From positions 1-64,000 of the forward strand of contig JADKJT010000007.1 in NCBI GenBank assembly GCA_016720905.1: a stretch of 64,000 bases of DNA, in the 5' to 3' direction. The translations under genes and the position numbers were made by a program. Below are positions 8,216-16,959 of the stretch, piece after piece. The DNA comes from Gemmatimonadaceae bacterium (lineage in GTDB: Bacteria > Gemmatimonadota > Gemmatimonadetes > Gemmatimonadales > Gemmatimonadaceae). How positions within the stretch are numbered: the stretch's first letter is position 1; every line of letters starts with the position of its first letter. A model generated the notes under the pieces. That model was not told the origin of the DNA, searched no databases, and worked only from the letters and a program-made list of their open reading frames with translations.

Positions 8216-10624
8216 CTACGATCTGGGTTGCGACCCGATGGTCACCGGCTTGAGTCCCATCTGTTTGAGAATGCGCTGAAAGTGCGGTTCCTGCTTATGC
8301 GCCGTGAATGGGTGGTTCCAGTAGCCGAGGAACACCGCGAATCCGGAGTGATCGCGCTGGCCCCTGTCGAGCCACCGGTACATCATCGTGGTGTCGCCCA
8401 ACTCCGCGGCGGCGGCGGCAATGAACTCGGGCCCGATGTACGTCTTCCCGAACGCCTGCTCAACGAGCTTCAACTGCGCTCGTGCTTCAGCCGTGCGCCC
8501 CAGGCGCGCCAGTGCGGCCACGCGCAGCGGCGATGGATATCCGAGTGCCCCTTCGCCTTCCCGAAACGCCCGTTCGGCGTCGGCGTTTCGGTCGAGCGCA
8601 AGCATCGCGATCCCTTCCCCCACATCGCCATACGTACCGTACCGCAAAGGGTCTGGCAGGCGCTGCCAGACCGCCTGCGTCGAGTCGCGCATGCCAGCAA
8701 CGCTGTAGATGAAGAATCGCGCCCACTGCGGATAGGGTGACAGCGGGTCGCTGCGTTGCGCCGTGTCGAGCGTTGCCAAGGCACCCGGGCCATCGCCGCC
8801 GGCCCCCCGAGCGAGGGCCAAGGCGAACAGCGCCGCGAAGTTCGAGGGCTCGATGGCGCGAGCGCGCGCCGCATCCGATCGCACCTTAGGCCAGTCCCAG
8901 ATCCAGTTGGCAGTCAGCAGCGATTGCGTCGCCCAATAGTCGCCGCGTGAGCTATCGATGCCGGCTGCCGTAGCGAGGATCGCTTGCACTCGCGGCAGAA
9001 CCGTCCGCGGCGATTCGTACCCATCCCCGACCGACAACAACACCTGCACCTTTCCCAGATGCGCATCGAGATAGCGCGGGGCAAGCGCCAGCGCGCTGTC
9101 GTAGAACGCGATGGCCGCCGTCGACCCTGCCTGCGTTAACTGGTTGCCGAAGAACCGGCCGCGGAGCGCGTAATCGTGTGCCTGCGCAGACACGGACGCA
9201 TCGGTCGCTTCGCCAGCCGCGATGGCGCGCGGTGCGAGCTGAAAGCGCGCGATGATGGAATCCACCATGGCGCGCTGAAGCGCGAAGGCGTCGGCCGTTC
9301 GACTGTCCTTCGTTGTGAACGACCACATCACCGAGTCGTTGGTCGCGCTCGCGAGTTCGGCCGTTACGCGAAACTGTTCACCCAGTCGACGCACCTGCCC
9401 GGACAGCACCGTCGCGACGTGCGCCACCTTTCCCACTTCGCCAGGCGTTGGGTGTTTACCCTTGTACGCGAACGCGGTGTTGCGTCCGGTCACGCGCAGG
9501 CCGGCCGCCGCCAGTCGCCCAATGAGCTCATCGGTCAGACCGTCGGCGAAATATTCCTGCGCCGTGTCGCGCGAGGCGTTCTCGAACGGCAACACGATCA
9601 CCGAACGTTCCAGCGCGACGGCGCTCGACGTGCCGCGCCGTGCAAGCCACGCCATGGCAACGACCGCCAGCACAGCAATCGCCGCAACGCTCGTGCGAAC
9701 GGCGGTCTTTGAACGACTGTTTGACGTGATCGCGGTGGCTGACGCGTGCGCCGCCACGGGCTGGTGTCCGAGCGACTCCAGCGCGGTCAACAATTCACCC
9801 GCTGACTGTGGGCGACGTGCCGGATCCTTCTCGAGCGTGCGCATCACCAGTGCGCTCAGCGCAGCTGGCACCTGTGCGTTCACTGCGTGCAACGCTTTCG
9901 GCGTATCACTCACGTGCGCCGCAATGAGCGCGTGGGTGGTGGTGCGGTCGGCAAACATGTGCGCGCCGCTCAGCAGTTCGTACGCAATCACGCCCCACGC
10001 ATACAGATCGGCGCGGTGGTCGGTACTGGGATCGCTGAGCGCTTGCTCTGGCGCCATGTAGGCCGGCGTCCCGAGTGACATGCCCGCCTGCGTCAATGCG
10101 CCGGACGCCGCGCCATCCTGCGTGCGCGACGCGCTCATCGCCTTCGCAATGCCGAAGTCGGTCACCACGGCCGCGCCACCCGAGAGCAGGATGTTCTCCG
10201 GCTTGATGTCGCGATGCACGACACCTTCCGCATGCGCATACGCCAGTGCGCGCGCCATGTCACGCAGTATACCCGTTGACTCGCCAATGGCGAGTCGCTG
10301 ACCGTTCGCCATGCGCGCACGCAGTGACTCGCCCTTCACGAACGGCATCGTGTAGTACGGAATACCGTTCGCCGTGCCCGCCATGAGCACGGGTACGATG
10401 TTCGCCTGCTGCAGGCGCGCGGCCAATTTCACTTCGCGCGTAAACCGCTCCGCGCTTACTCCTTCGGCCAGGTCTGCCGTGATGACTGTGATGACGACGT
10501 CGCGACCGAGCGCTTCATCGCGCGCCACGAACACGCGCGACATGCCGCCCCCGCCGAGTTCGCGTTGCAACGCGTAGGCGGCGCCGAAGTTCGCTTGCAG
10601 TTGCTCGCGGAGGTGATCACTCAC
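8216..10624 (-). CDS. Serine/threonine protein kinase with TolB_N-like and TPR region; beta-3 lysine replaced
   Basis: An 802-residue receptor-type kinase. Kinase domain at ~15-285: glycine loop GGGGMSRV, HRD at 137-139, DFG at 156-158, GTPAYMAPEQ. At the ATP-anchoring position the sequence is VVIT (T46) where VVIK or VAIK is expected, so the canonical lysine is absent. A membrane helix lies at 312-328. Next is a VIVLPFENAS...EYFADGLTDELI segment, the FlgO/TolB-N type seen in adenylate-cyclase and kinase receptors, and then TPR-like helical repeats to the C-terminus. Translation starts at GTG (10622-10624). It may be a pseudokinase, or another lysine may compensate; the rest of the active site is intact. 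Confidence 0.92.
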   Translation of the reverse strand: MSDHLREQLQANFGAAYALQRELGGGGMSRVFVARDEALGRDVVITVITADLAEGVSAERFTREVKLAARLQQANIVPVLMAGTANGIPYYTMPFVKGESLRARMANGQRLAIGESTGILRDMARALAYAHAEGVVHRDIKPENILLSGGAAVVTDFGIAKAMSASRTQDGAASGALTQAGMSLGTPAYMAPEQALSDPSTDHRADLYAWGVIAYELLSGAHMFADRTTTHALIAAHVSDTPKALHAVNAQVPAALSALVMRTLEKDPARRPQSAGELLTALESLGHQPVAAHASATAITSNSRSKTAVRTSVAAIAVLAVVAMAWLARRGTSSAVALERSVIVLPFENASRDTAQEYFADGLTDELIGRLAAAGLRVTGRNTAFAYKGKHPTPGEVGKVAHVATVLSGQVRRLGEQFRVTAELASATNDSVMWSFTTKDSRTADAFALQRAMVDSIIARFQLAPRAIAAGEATDASVSAQAHDYALRGRFFGNQLTQAGSTAAIAFYDSALALAPRYLDAHLGKVQVLLSVGDGYESPRTVLPRVQAILATAAGIDSSRGDYWATQSLLTANWIWDWPKVRSDAARARAIEPSNFAALFALALARGAGGDGPGALATLDTAQRSDPLSPYPQWARFFIYSVAGMRDSTQAVWQRLPDPLRYGTYGDVGEGIAMLALDRNADAERAFREGEGALGYPSPLRVAALARLGRTAEARAQLKLVEQAFGKTYIGPEFIAAAAAELGDTTMMYRWLDRGQRDHSGFAVFLGYWNHPFTAHKQEPHFQRILKQMGLKPVTIGSQPRS

Positions 10625-10753
10625 AGCACGACACCCAGGTTAGTTGAGTCAGCAATGGCGTTGAGTCTTTGAATCACCAGCGTCCTTGAACGTCATGGTG
10701 CTGCGTCGGCATAGTGCCTACGATTCAGGGGCAGCCGAGCCTGCCGACGTCGA

Positions 10754-12031
10754 CTACGGTTCCGCCTGCAGCCTCTCAATGAACGCCTTGAATCGCGCCG
10801 TATTGCCGTGGTCCCAGCCCACCACAATCTGCCGAATGACCCCTTTCTTGTCGACGATGACAATCTGCGGAATGCCGCCCACCTGATACCGTCCGTCGTT
10901 CGACGCCGCACGTTGCGCCGGGGTGAACTCCGGCGCATACGACCGCGCAATGGCAATGCGAAACGGCAGCCCATGGTGTTCGGCGTAGTACGTGCGATCG
11001 GCCGCCACTTCCTCGGCGGCACTCAGGTTCTTTGCCGTGCCGAGATAGCCGTACAGGTCGGTCACAAAGATCGTTTCGTAGTTCGTCGACCCGAAGTATT
11101 TCGACAACTCGAGCATGCCCGGATAACTGTTGCGACACGGTGCGCACCAATGCGCGGTGAACTGCACCAGGGTCACTTTGCCGTTGCCAACGTCCGCTGC
11201 GCCGGGTTGATCGGGCGCGTTCAGCCAGTGCTCGCCAACCACCGGCGTGGCCTTGGTGCCCACCAGCATGTACCGCGCACGCATGGCTCCCAACGATTCC
11301 TTCACGTTCGCCGCCGCCCCCAATTCCTTCTCGGCGTCGTCGAGAATCATCAACGCCGAATCGGGGTGGAGATAGTCGGCCGCCGTTCGGGCCAGTGACT
11401 CATACGCCTGCAGAATGGATTGCGTGTTCTTCGTGCGCCGTCCCAATTCGCGCACTATCGTCGCGTGATAGCGAATGCCGTCATCATGATCGGCGTACTC
11501 GTACTGCCCCAGCATGGTGCTGTGCGCGCGCAGCTTGAGCTCCACCAAAGAGTCGGGGAATGCGTCCACGAGTTTCACGAGTTCTTCCGCGCGCACCACA
11601 TATCCGGCGAATGCATCGGCGGCGCGATTGGCCATGCTGATGGCCTGCAGGTACGCCGATCCGCGCTCGCGCGGAGCAACGCCGGGCGCAGACAGTCCGC
11701 GTTCCACGGCGCGACGGGCGTTTGCGGTATCGCCCACAAACGTGTAGAGCGCACCGAGTGCGGCCAGTTCACCTGGCGCAATAGTCGTCACGGAGAACTG
11801 CGCGGCGCACGCGGTAGCCAGCTGCTGTGATTGCGCGCGCAGCGGCGAATAGCTGGTGTTGGTGAGCGCGCCCTGCGTACGCAATTCGGCAACGCGCTGA
11901 TTGAGCCAGTCGTTGGCCTGTTGGGTGCACGCGCCGGGTGTCTTGCCTGGCAGTGGCGGCGGCGACTGTGCCCAAGCGGAGTTCGCGAAGGCCACGAGCA
12001 ATGCGGCGAGCGTTGCGTGTGTGAGGGCCAT
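10754..12031 (-). CDS. TlpA-like thioredoxin-fold protein, secreted
   Basis: A 425-residue protein with a signal peptide (residues 1-21, ending SAWA-Q), a central helical region of TPR-like character (about 80-250), and a C-terminal thioredoxin-like domain with VQFTAHWCAPCR (Cys296, Cys299) and a cis-Pro segment GGIPQIVIVD. WCxPC is the TlpA/ResA/thiol-redoxin active site. It is the last gene of the minus-strand operon and lies 23 bp after dsbD, so electrons from DsbD's C-terminal domain are its probable reductant. A likely role is keeping haem-ligating cysteines of the neighbouring cytochrome reduced during maturation (inference from context). Confidence 0.88.
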   Translation of the reverse strand: MALTHATLAALLVAFANSAWAQSPPPLPGKTPGACTQQANDWLNQRVAELRTQGALTNTSYSPLRAQSQQLATACAAQFSVTTIAPGELAALGALYTFVGDTANARRAVERGLSAPGVAPRERGSAYLQAISMANRAADAFAGYVVRAEELVKLVDAFPDSLVELKLRAHSTMLGQYEYADHDDGIRYHATIVRELGRRTKNTQSILQAYESLARTAADYLHPDSALMILDDAEKELGAAANVKESLGAMRARYMLVGTKATPVVGEHWLNAPDQPGAADVGNGKVTLVQFTAHWCAPCRNSYPGMLELSKYFGSTNYETIFVTDLYGYLGTAKNLSAAEEVAADRTYYAEHHGLPFRIAIARSYAPEFTPAQRAASNDGRYQVGGIPQIVIVDKKGVIRQIVVGWDHGNTARFKAFIERLQAEP

Positions 12032-12054
12032 GGCTCCTTCAGGATGGCGAGGGT

Positions 12055-13974
12055 TCAGGGCAACTTCGCGGCGTCACTCAGGAAACGCGTGAACTCGTTG
12101 GTATCGCGGGTCATGCCGAGGAACGTGGCGCGCGTCGCACCGTTGGCATCAACAATGGCGTAGAGCGGGAGTGCGACGGTCTTGAACTGCTGCAGTTCGA
12201 ATCGCTGTTGCCGCAGGAACGGTTCGCCTTTACCATCGGTGAACAACCGTACGCGAACAAATCGATCGAGCGCAGTGCGCACCGCCAAGCGGGGGAACAT
12301 GTTCGCTTCCATCCACCGACAGTTGGTACAGGTATAGCCCGTGAAATCAATCAGCACCAGACGCCGATCATGACGCGCCTGTTCCAGAGCGCCAGAATAG
12401 TCGTTGAGCAGCCACGACAGTTCGTTCGTACCCGATACGCCGCTGGAACTGGCGCCGGCCGGCGGGAGGAATGATTCCATTTCGCCCAGCCGCGCGCCAC
12501 GCAACCCCGTGGCCAGCCACGCCGTAACTGCCAACGCCATGCCGGCAGGAATCAGGTAGCGCTGAGCCGGCATGGAGGTTGGTGTGCGATACCGAATGCC
12601 AACCAGATACAACACCAGCATCACACCCAGCGACACCCAGATAGCCAGCACCACGTTGCGCGTGAACACACCCCATCCCTGCACCAAGTCAGCGTTGGAC
12701 AGGAACTTGGTCGCGGCGGCCAGTTCGATGAACGCCAGTGCGCCCTTCATCGTTTGCATCCACGTGCCACTGCGGGGCAACTTGGCCAATGCGCGAGGCA
12801 CCAATGCCAGAACAAAGAACGGCAACGCCAACACCGATGAAAACACCACGAGCCCCGCGGCCGGCCAGCGCCAATCGCCCTGCGCCGCCGACACCAGCAG
12901 CGTGCCAACGAAGGGCGCCGTGCAGGTGAGCGTGGTGACAGCGAACGTGGCGCCCATCAGCAACGTCGTGCCGGCGCGACCCAATCGGTTGCCACGCGCC
13001 TGACGGTCCAGCCAATTCAGCGCGCCGCTTGGTAGCGCGATGTGCAGCACGTCAAAGAGGCTCAGGGCGAATGCCACAAACACCAGCGCGATGGCCAGAT
13101 TGAGCCACGGATTCGCCGCGAAGCGATTGAGTCCACCCACGCCCACCACCAGCGCCGCGCCCAGTCCAAGCCCGGAGAACGCGCCAACTATGCCGCCCGC
13201 ATACAGGAACGCGCTGCCCACCGTGCTCGCCCGCGATTCGTTTGATCGCTGACTGAAATACGACACGGTAATGGGCACCATGGGGAATACGCATGGCGTG
13301 AGCAGCGACAGTGCACCCATGGTGGCGGCGAGCCAGAGGAAGAGGGCCAACGAACTGTTGGATTGGGTTTTCGAGACGGGAGATGGGAGACGGGAGACGG
13401 GAGACGCTTCGGCGGCGGGAGGCGGGGCCGCCTGCCGGGCTGGTGTCGTACTCGGCGGTGTTGAGGGCGGCGCAGCCGCCGCGATCACCGCCTGGCCGGC
13501 TACGGTGAGCGCCAGTGACAACGTGTCTTCAGTGGGCGGCAGGCAGTAGCGCGCGGTGCACGTTTGATACGCGGCGATGACGTGCAGCGTCTGCGCACCC
13601 TGCCCTGCGGTTGCGGCGACGCGCACCGGCACGCGAAACGTCGCGCTGTCCTCGTACCACTCGGTGATGATGCCGAAATTGGGATCGGGGGTGAGATTGG
13701 GCACGGGCGAGCCGAGTGCGCCTTCAATGCGGAAGAGTGTGCGTGGCGCCACGGTGAATGACGTGGGCACTGGACCGCCGGCAGGCTGCGTGATGCTGTA
13801 TAGGTGCCAACCGCTGGGAATGCTGGCGCTCACCAGCACAGAGAGCCTGGCGCCGGGTCGAACGTTTGCGTTTGCGTTCGCGGCTCGCACAGTGAACGTG
13901 ATGGGATGCTCTTGCGCGTGCGCCGACAACGCGATGGCCAGCGACGCCAAGGCACCCGTAATCAGCGATCTCAA
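12055..13974 (-). CDS. dsbD: Thiol:disulfide interchange protein DsbD
   Basis: A three-domain transmembrane thiol reductase. Residues 1-21 are a signal peptide. The alpha domain (25-160) has the Cys pair C139 and C144 in QTCTARYCLP. The transmembrane domain (205-490) carries LLTPCVFPMVP (C228) and TLTCTAPFVGT (C351). The gamma thioredoxin-like domain has GYTCTNCRWME (C549, C552). It passes cytoplasmic electrons to periplasmic thiols. Translation seems to start at TTG (13972-13974), which forms a TTGA overlap with the cytochrome stop; the signal peptide begins exactly there. The alpha-TM linker (191-201) is encoded by a heptanucleotide array. Its operon position between a cytochrome c and a TlpA-like protein supports a cytochrome-maturation role. 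Confidence 0.92.
   Translation of the reverse strand: MRSLITGALASLAIALSAHAQEHPITFTVRAANANANVRPGARLSVLVSASIPSGWHLYSITQPAGGPVPTSFTVAPRTLFRIEGALGSPVPNLTPDPNFGIITEWYEDSATFRVPVRVAATAGQGAQTLHVIAAYQTCTARYCLPPTEDTLSLALTVAGQAVIAAAAPPSTPPSTTPARQAAPPPAAEASPVSRLPSPVSKTQSNSSLALFLWLAATMGALSLLTPCVFPMVPITVSYFSQRSNESRASTVGSAFLYAGGIVGAFSGLGLGAALVVGVGGLNRFAANPWLNLAIALVFVAFALSLFDVLHIALPSGALNWLDRQARGNRLGRAGTTLLMGATFAVTTLTCTAPFVGTLLVSAAQGDWRWPAAGLVVFSSVLALPFFVLALVPRALAKLPRSGTWMQTMKGALAFIELAAATKFLSNADLVQGWGVFTRNVVLAIWVSLGVMLVLYLVGIRYRTPTSMPAQRYLIPAGMALAVTAWLATGLRGARLGEMESFLPPAGASSSGVSGTNELSWLLNDYSGALEQARHDRRLVLIDFTGYTCTNCRWMEANMFPRLAVRTALDRFVRVRLFTDGKGEPFLRQQRFELQQFKTVALPLYAIVDANGATRATFLGMTRDTNEFTRFLSDAAKLP
13373..13407. 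repeat. Heptanucleotide tandem array (GAGACGG, 5 copies) inside dsbD
   Basis: Five contiguous 7-bp units, GAGACGG with single-base variants in units 2 and 5. Read on the minus strand in the dsbD frame, three heptamers give a seven-residue period (SPVSRLP). It encodes the linker between the alpha and transmembrane domains, which can tolerate length change. Confidence 0.85.
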
Positions 13975-14519
13975 TGCCCCGTCCGCTCGACCGTCCGTCC
14001 CGTGAAGTTTTCCGTGCTCACGTCGCGTCCGCCGTTCAGCGACCGCACGTAGGCCACCAGCATCCAGATCTGGTCGTTCGCGATGCGTCCGCCCCAGGCG
14101 GGCATCCCCTCGGGACGACCTTGATAGATGGACTCGAAAACCTCACCGTCGCGTCCACCAAAATGCCAACGGCCGTCAGCGAGACTGGGACCCATCGATC
14201 CACTGCCCTCGGCACCATGACAATCGATGCAGTTGTAGGCGATGTACAGTTTCGCACCGGTGGCCAGCGCTTTCGCATCGTGTTCGAATGGATTGGTCAG
14301 CGCGAGGGGTACGCCCACCGTGGGCCAACCTATGGGGTATGTCTCAGGATGCTCGACAAACCGAATCGTGTCCGACGCCGCATCGCGTGAAGTCGGCGCA
14401 TCCGCGGCGTCGGCAACGCCCGAGCCGCTAACCCAGAACGCCAGAGCACACGCCGCCATGACCAGAAGGGTTGCCGTGCGCGCGGACCGTCGAAATCGTG
14501 TCGAAGACTCACGCATCAT
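13971..14519 (-). CDS. Periplasmic c-type cytochrome
   Basis: A 182-residue single-haem cytochrome c. After an N-terminal membrane or signal segment (about 14-36), the haem motif NCIDCHG is at 97-102, followed by GSMGPSLADGRWHFGG and an axial-Met candidate in RPEGMPAWGG. The ATG at 14519 overlaps the PQQ dehydrogenase stop (ATGATG, with TGA shared), indicating coupled translation and a 1:1 partner. It is most simply the direct electron acceptor of the upstream quinoprotein, in the position that XoxG or ExaB-type cytochromes hold in other operons. Confidence 0.9.
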   Translation of the reverse strand: MMRESSTRFRRSARTATLLVMAACALAFWVSGSGVADAADAPTSRDAASDTIRFVEHPETYPIGWPTVGVPLALTNPFEHDAKALATGAKLYIAYNCIDCHGAEGSGSMGPSLADGRWHFGGRDGEVFESIYQGRPEGMPAWGGRIANDQIWMLVAYVRSLNGGRDVSTENFTGRTVERTGH

Positions 14520-16360
14520 TGCGGTATCGCGAACACAAACAGTTCGCCTCCCCAGCTGGTCCACTTCGCAAGTTCCGGCAGGGTGTTGCCGCGCTCGCGC
14601 ACATCGTACGGCAGATTGGCCGCCACATCGCCGGCAATCAACAGCCCCATGTCACCGCCAATGCCGGCATACACAGCCACATACTGTCGGCCATCGGGAC
14701 CACGATAGGTGATGGGATTGCCCACCACGCCCGAGCCCACTTTGAACTGCCACAACGGGGCGCCGGTACGCGCGTCAACCGCCTTGAAAAACCCGTCCAA
14801 TGTTCCGTAAAACGCCACGCCGCCTTTTGTCACCAGCACGCCACTCCACAGCGGGAATGGCTCCTTGATGCCCCATACTTTCTTGCCGGTGCTGGCGTCC
14901 CAGGCAATGAACTCACCGCCAAATCCGCCCGCGCCTTGCTTCTCCGGCGCATCGGCACCGATGTACGGTGTGCCCGGGATATAGGTGACCGCCCGCGCCT
15001 TGAAGTCCATGCACAAGTTCACGGTGGGCACGTAGAACAGCCCCGTTTGCGGCGAGAACGCCGCAGGCTGCTGATTCTTGCCACCCTCCAGACTGGGACA
15101 GATGTCCTTCACCAGTTTGCCTTCGCCGGTGAGCTTCTCCGGATTCACGATCGGGCGCCCGCTCTTGAGATCAATGCCTTTCGCCCAGTTCGTCGTCACG
15201 AACGGCTCGGCCACCAGCACTTCGCCTGTCGCGCGATCAATCGTATAGGCGAATCCATTGCGGTCGAAATGCACCAACGCTTTGCGCGGCGTACCGCGTA
15301 CAGGAATGTCAACAAGAATGTTCTCGTTGACCGCATCGTAGTCCCACATGTCGTGCGGCGTCACCTGAAACGTCCAACGCACTTTCCCGCTGTCGGCATC
15401 ACGCGCAATGATCGTGCATGTCCACTTGTTGTCGCCCGTGCGCATCCCTTCGTTCCACGGTCCTGGATTCGACGTGCCGTAGTAGATGAGATTGAGCGCC
15501 GGGTCGAATGACACCCAGCCCCACGACACGCCGCCACCAACCTTCCACGTGTCGCCGGGCCACGAGGTCTTGCCCAGGTCCACACCCTTGTCCTGCGCAT
15601 AGAACGGTGTGAATGACGCGTCGATCAACACGTCCTTGTCGGGGCCCACGTTGTAGCCCTTCCACAGCACCTTGCCTGTTTTGAGATCGATGGCACCAAG
15701 CCATCCACGCACACCCATCTCACCGCCGCTCGACCCGACAATCACTTTTCCCTTCACCACAATCGGCGCCATGGTGATGGTTTCGCCGAGTGCGAGATCG
15801 CCCATTTGTGTGCGCCACCGCTGCACCCCGGTGGCCGCGTCCACGGCCACGGTGTGGCCATCCAGCAGATTGTACACCAGGAGTCCATCGGCGAACGCCG
15901 CGCCGCGATTCACCACATCACAGCAGGCGCGTCCAGCCGCCGCTTGCGCGTTCTCCGGACGGAAACGCCACTTGAGCGGCTGACCAGGCGCTGCGAGATC
16001 GATCGCGTATGCGACATTGGGATACGGCGTGATCACGTACATCGTGCTGTCAATCACCAGCGGCTGTCCTTCGTGACCGCGCAACACACCGGTCGACATC
16101 GCCCAGGCAACCTGCAGCTGCTTCACGTTGGCCGACGTGATGTCGTCCAGCTCGGCGAAGCGCGAGTTCGAATAGTCGCCGCCGGGCATCGGCCAGTCGC
16201 CCGCCGGACCGGGACGCGGGACCGCGATGTGCGCATTGGCGACGATCGGGACGGTGGCAGTGGTCGCGCTGGCAGGCGCATTGGCGTCGGTTCCTCGGGA
16301 ACACGCGGCAACGGCCGTCGCGCCCAGAAACCCGGCCATGATGATCGGCAGACGGGGCAT
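14516..16360 (-). CDS. PQQ-dependent alcohol dehydrogenase with lanthanide-type active site
   Basis: A 614-residue quinoprotein of the methanol/ethanol dehydrogenase family, with an eight-bladed propeller of DxxTGKxxW repeats. It has a lipoprotein signal (lipobox AAC, Cys20). Active-site features seen: vicinal cysteines C146-C147 (RACCDV), metal ligands E214 (GGEMG) and N298 (TSNPGP), and the catalytic base D340 in HDMWDYD. A second acid, D342, follows two residues later; this D-Y-D pattern marks lanthanide-dependent enzymes (XoxF, PedH and ExaF types), whereas calcium enzymes carry a small residue there. There is no fused cytochrome domain; the next gene supplies one. Substrate not predictable. 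The stop of the cupin gene abuts its ATG. Confidence 0.92.
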   Translation of the reverse strand: MPRLPIIMAGFLGATAVAACSRGTDANAPASATTATVPIVANAHIAVPRPGPAGDWPMPGGDYSNSRFAELDDITSANVKQLQVAWAMSTGVLRGHEGQPLVIDSTMYVITPYPNVAYAIDLAAPGQPLKWRFRPENAQAAAGRACCDVVNRGAAFADGLLVYNLLDGHTVAVDAATGVQRWRTQMGDLALGETITMAPIVVKGKVIVGSSGGEMGVRGWLGAIDLKTGKVLWKGYNVGPDKDVLIDASFTPFYAQDKGVDLGKTSWPGDTWKVGGGVSWGWVSFDPALNLIYYGTSNPGPWNEGMRTGDNKWTCTIIARDADSGKVRWTFQVTPHDMWDYDAVNENILVDIPVRGTPRKALVHFDRNGFAYTIDRATGEVLVAEPFVTTNWAKGIDLKSGRPIVNPEKLTGEGKLVKDICPSLEGGKNQQPAAFSPQTGLFYVPTVNLCMDFKARAVTYIPGTPYIGADAPEKQGAGGFGGEFIAWDASTGKKVWGIKEPFPLWSGVLVTKGGVAFYGTLDGFFKAVDARTGAPLWQFKVGSGVVGNPITYRGPDGRQYVAVYAGIGGDMGLLIAGDVAANLPYDVRERGNTLPELAKWTSWGGELFVFAIPQ

Positions 16361-16801
16361 CTACGGCGCCTTCGGACGGCGCGAACTCGGAAAGTCCACG
16401 ATATGCTCCCACTCGCTGGCATCCGACCGCGCCACCACAGCCAGCACGGGTTCGGAATCGCTCAGGTTGCACACCTCGTGCGGGATGCCGGGCTCGATGA
16501 AGATGAAATCGCCCGCGGTATTGTCCACGCGATGCTCGAGTGATTGGCCGTATTCATGGCGCACGTTCCCCTGCAGGATGTACAGCATCACCTCGAAGTC
16601 GACATGGATGTGCGCATAGGCCACGCCTCCCGGCGGAATAGTCGCCATGTTCATCGACAGCTTGGTCGCATTGACGTTCTTGGCGGACAGCCCTGTCTTG
16701 TATTGGATCCCGTTCCAGCCGCGCGTGATCCCGCTGCCGCGCAGCACGAAGATGCCGTCAGTGCCTTCAATGGGCGTGCGGAGGTCCGGTGTCTGATCCA
16801 T
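16361..16801 (-). CDS. Cupin-domain protein
   Basis: A 146-residue single-domain cupin. Motif 1 is visible as HIHVDFE (H64, H66, E70) within a GGVAYAHIHVDFEVMLYILQ stretch, and motif 2 contributes H108 in EPGIPHE, giving a normal 3-His/1-Glu metal site. It is the first gene of the PQQ dehydrogenase operon; its stop is immediately followed by the dehydrogenase start. It may be a small-molecule sensor, isomerase or dioxygenase acting on the same substrate, but no specific activity is indicated. Divergent from the L,D-transpeptidase gene, with a 158-bp shared upstream region. Confidence 0.85.
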   Translation of the reverse strand: MDQTPDLRTPIEGTDGIFVLRGSGITRGWNGIQYKTGLSAKNVNATKLSMNMATIPPGGVAYAHIHVDFEVMLYILQGNVRHEYGQSLEHRVDNTAGDFIFIEPGIPHEVCNLSDSEPVLAVVARSDASEWEHIVDFPSSRRPKAP

Positions 16802-16959
16802 GGCAGAAAGGGCGAGGGTAGGCGGGCTGATCCCGCTGAGAATGTACAGCGCGAGGAGCCCCTCCGTGCCGGGTCAAATCGAGGCGCGTCCGCTTAGATT
16901 TCCATGGACAAGAGTCTCCCTCGCTGTCCTGCAGGCATTTGTCGCGAAGGTTTCTGACC

